Source: an uncultured Chloroflexota bacterium (GTDB lineage Bacteria; Chloroflexota; Anaerolineae; Aggregatilineales; Phototrophicaceae). From it: 5,561 bases of DNA. The stretch lies in NCBI GenBank assembly GCA_903904765.1, contig CAIVEA010000280.1, positions 1 to 5,561 on the forward strand, read 5' to 3'. The number at the start of each line of letters is the position of its first letter. Within the stretch, counting starts at the first letter, position 1. The notes under the pieces are model-generated. The model did not search any database. It was not told the origin of the DNA and worked only from the letters and a program-made list of their open reading frames with translations. The position numbers were made by a program, and so were the translations under genes. Shown one piece after another: positions 4,649-5,561 of this stretch.

Positions 4649-4678
4649 TAGGGGACATCCTGCCAATGTATGTCCCTA
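4649..4678. other. Imperfect inverted repeat between the unknown gene and DUF1684
   Basis: TAGGGGACAT (4649-4658) and ATGTCCCTA (4670-4678) pair with a single bulged G around an 11-base loop. It lies in the 229-bp gap 4532-4760, past the end of the upstream minus-strand gene and before DUF1684. No T-run follows on the minus strand, so it is not a standard terminator. An operator or an RNA hairpin is possible. The rest of the gap shows no gene and no strong promoter. Confidence 0.35.
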
Positions 4679-4760
4679 TGAAAGAATGCTTGAGGACGCA
4701 AATTCCCGATTGAAAGAGGATGCGGGTTCGGCTTACTCTGGTTTGAGGATGTATGGGAGA

Positions 4761-5561
4761 CTACTTGGCACGCAGTCCTTCGGCCACCAGATTGACCGTG
4801 TGGTGCGTGCGGAACAGGCTGTACTGCCCACCCCTGCCGGGAACCATGTTCAGGACATTTTCAGTTTCCATCACCGAGAACCAGAAATCCAGCACCCACG
4901 ACCCATTGGGGTCAATGTTGCGTACGCTCTGTTCGTTGATGGGCGTGTTGCGTTCGTACAGCGCCAGCAGCAACCGGATGAACGAGTCGCGCTGCGCCAG
5001 CACGTTCCGGCAAACCTCGGAGTCCATGTGGAGCGAGATGCCTTTGGTCATGAAGTCGCTTTGCGGGTTGGAATATTCTGAGACGGCGGCGGATTCGTTG
5101 TCCTTCAGGTATTCCACCGCCCGCTGGAAGGCCATGCCCGTGTCATACACGCGCAGGCGGCGGTGCAAGCTGCCCAGCGGACACCATGTGAAGTTGCGGA
5201 AGCTGGTGAACTGCTCCACGCTGATGATGACGCGCCGCACCATGTCGGCGGTGTCTGGGTTGGAGTGTTCCAGTTCTGCCATCGAAATGCCCGCCCAGTT
5301 GATCTCCTCCATCAGATGCTCGTCCTCACCGAGGGGCGGCATCGCAGGCAGTTCCAGATCGGGGCGCAGCTTAATCACCGGAACCAGATCGTCCGGGTTG
5401 TGGCGGTGCGGGATGAGTTCGCGCACCAGAATATGCTCGCGCACGAGGCAATCAATCCACTCGGAACGCCACTGGTCGCTCAGGTTGCAGCCCGGGCGCT
5501 CCAGATCACGATCCATCGCCAACCCCTTGAGCAGGAAGCCGTAATTCACGTATTCCCACCC
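4761..5561 (-). CDS. Protein of unknown function, C-terminal part (N-terminus beyond window)
   Basis: I do not recognise this family. The frame is open to the right edge and ends with TAG at 4761, giving 266 visible residues. A GTG at 5549 could start it, but there is no Shine-Dalgarno in front, and the codons before it (GWEY) read on naturally into VNYGFLLKGL. A longer protein is therefore more likely. Two compact helical/strand segments resemble winged-helix units. One is near 25-62 counted from the GTG (QWRSEWIDCLVREHILVREL, then IPHRHNPDDLVPVIKL). The other is near 186-250 (QRDSFIRLLLALYERNTPI, then WVLDFWFSV and GGQYSLFRTHHTV). This is a guess from pattern only. There are no transmembrane segments or obvious catalytic motif. 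It reads toward DUF1684 with a 229-bp gap, so it is probably a separate transcription unit. Confidence 0.7.
   Translation of the reverse strand, partial: GWEYVNYGFLLKGLAMDRDLERPGCNLSDQWRSEWIDCLVREHILVRELIPHRHNPDDLVPVIKLRPDLELPAMPPLGEDEHLMEEINWAGISMAELEHSNPDTADMVRRVIISVEQFTSFRNFTWCPLGSLHRRLRVYDTGMAFQRAVEYLKDNESAAVSEYSNPQSDFMTKGISLHMDSEVCRNVLAQRDSFIRLLLALYERNTPINEQSVRNIDPNGSWVLDFWFSVMETENVLNMVPGRGGQYSLFRTHHTVNLVAEGLRAK

Noticed and set aside
4649..4678. Terminator for the unknown gene
   Set aside because: The hairpin is about 80 bases past the stop and is followed by ACAAAACC on the minus strand, not a T-run.
4248..5081. Frames on both strands bridging the 4532-4760 gap (such as 4248-4658 minus and 4431-5081 plus)
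   Set aside because: They mostly overlap DUF1684 or the unknown gene out of frame, with no ribosome-binding site or family signal in the gap portion.
4753..5544. Plus-strand reading frame of 263 codons opposite the unknown gene
   Set aside because: The translation is rich in Ser and Arg and lacks structure. The minus-strand frame has normal protein composition and runs off the edge in frame.

Overview
This is a GC-rich bacterial window (the older genes are roughly 60% G+C or more) with short operons, overlapping stop codons and C/G-rich hairpin repeats in the gaps. No marker gene fixes the taxonomy. Tandem STAS proteins, DUF4160/DUF2442 and Uma2-type genes, and intergenic repeats of the CCCTTC...GAAGGG kind would suit Chloroflexota or a similar environmental phylum. 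That placement is an inference with modest confidence.

Layout: 1-182 holds no gene, only repeats (one copy of a dispersed hairpin repeat and a perfect 26-bp palindrome). 183-1097 (-) is a complete ribokinase (rbsK) with its own -10 box and a dyad over the predicted start point. 1140-1297 holds a degenerate 40-bp-period tandem repeat and a second copy of the dispersed repeat. 1298-2071 (-) is a two-gene operon of paralogous STAS-domain proteins (anti-sigma-factor-antagonist type). It diverges from ada at 2228-3280 (+), a full-length Ada-type methyltransferase/activator. Just upstream of ada is a near-exact match to the E. coli Ada operator. 3277-3354 (-) is the C-terminal scrap of a Uma2-family gene whose stop codon overlaps that of ada. 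3487-3990 (-) is a DUF4160-DUF2442 pair, and 4001-4531 (-) is a DUF1684 gene. 4761 to the right edge (-) is the C-terminal part of a protein I do not recognise.

How the genes work together: ada looks like a self-contained, auto-regulated alkylation response. The protein has both methyl-acceptor cysteines, and the operator would let methylated Ada raise its own transcription. The STAS pair would act in a partner-switching (kinase/phosphatase/anti-sigma) circuit whose other members lie elsewhere. One paralog keeps the phosphorylatable serine position and the other has methionine there. Ribokinase would feed ribose into the pentose phosphate pathway, but no transporter gene is next to it.

The most unusual structure is at 3447-4036. 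The last 11 codons and stop of the DUF1684 gene occur twice as a perfect 38-bp direct repeat, and the AT-richer DUF4160-DUF2442 pair lies exactly between the copies as a 552-bp unit. This looks like a small two-gene cassette acquired at the 3' end of a gene without damaging it.
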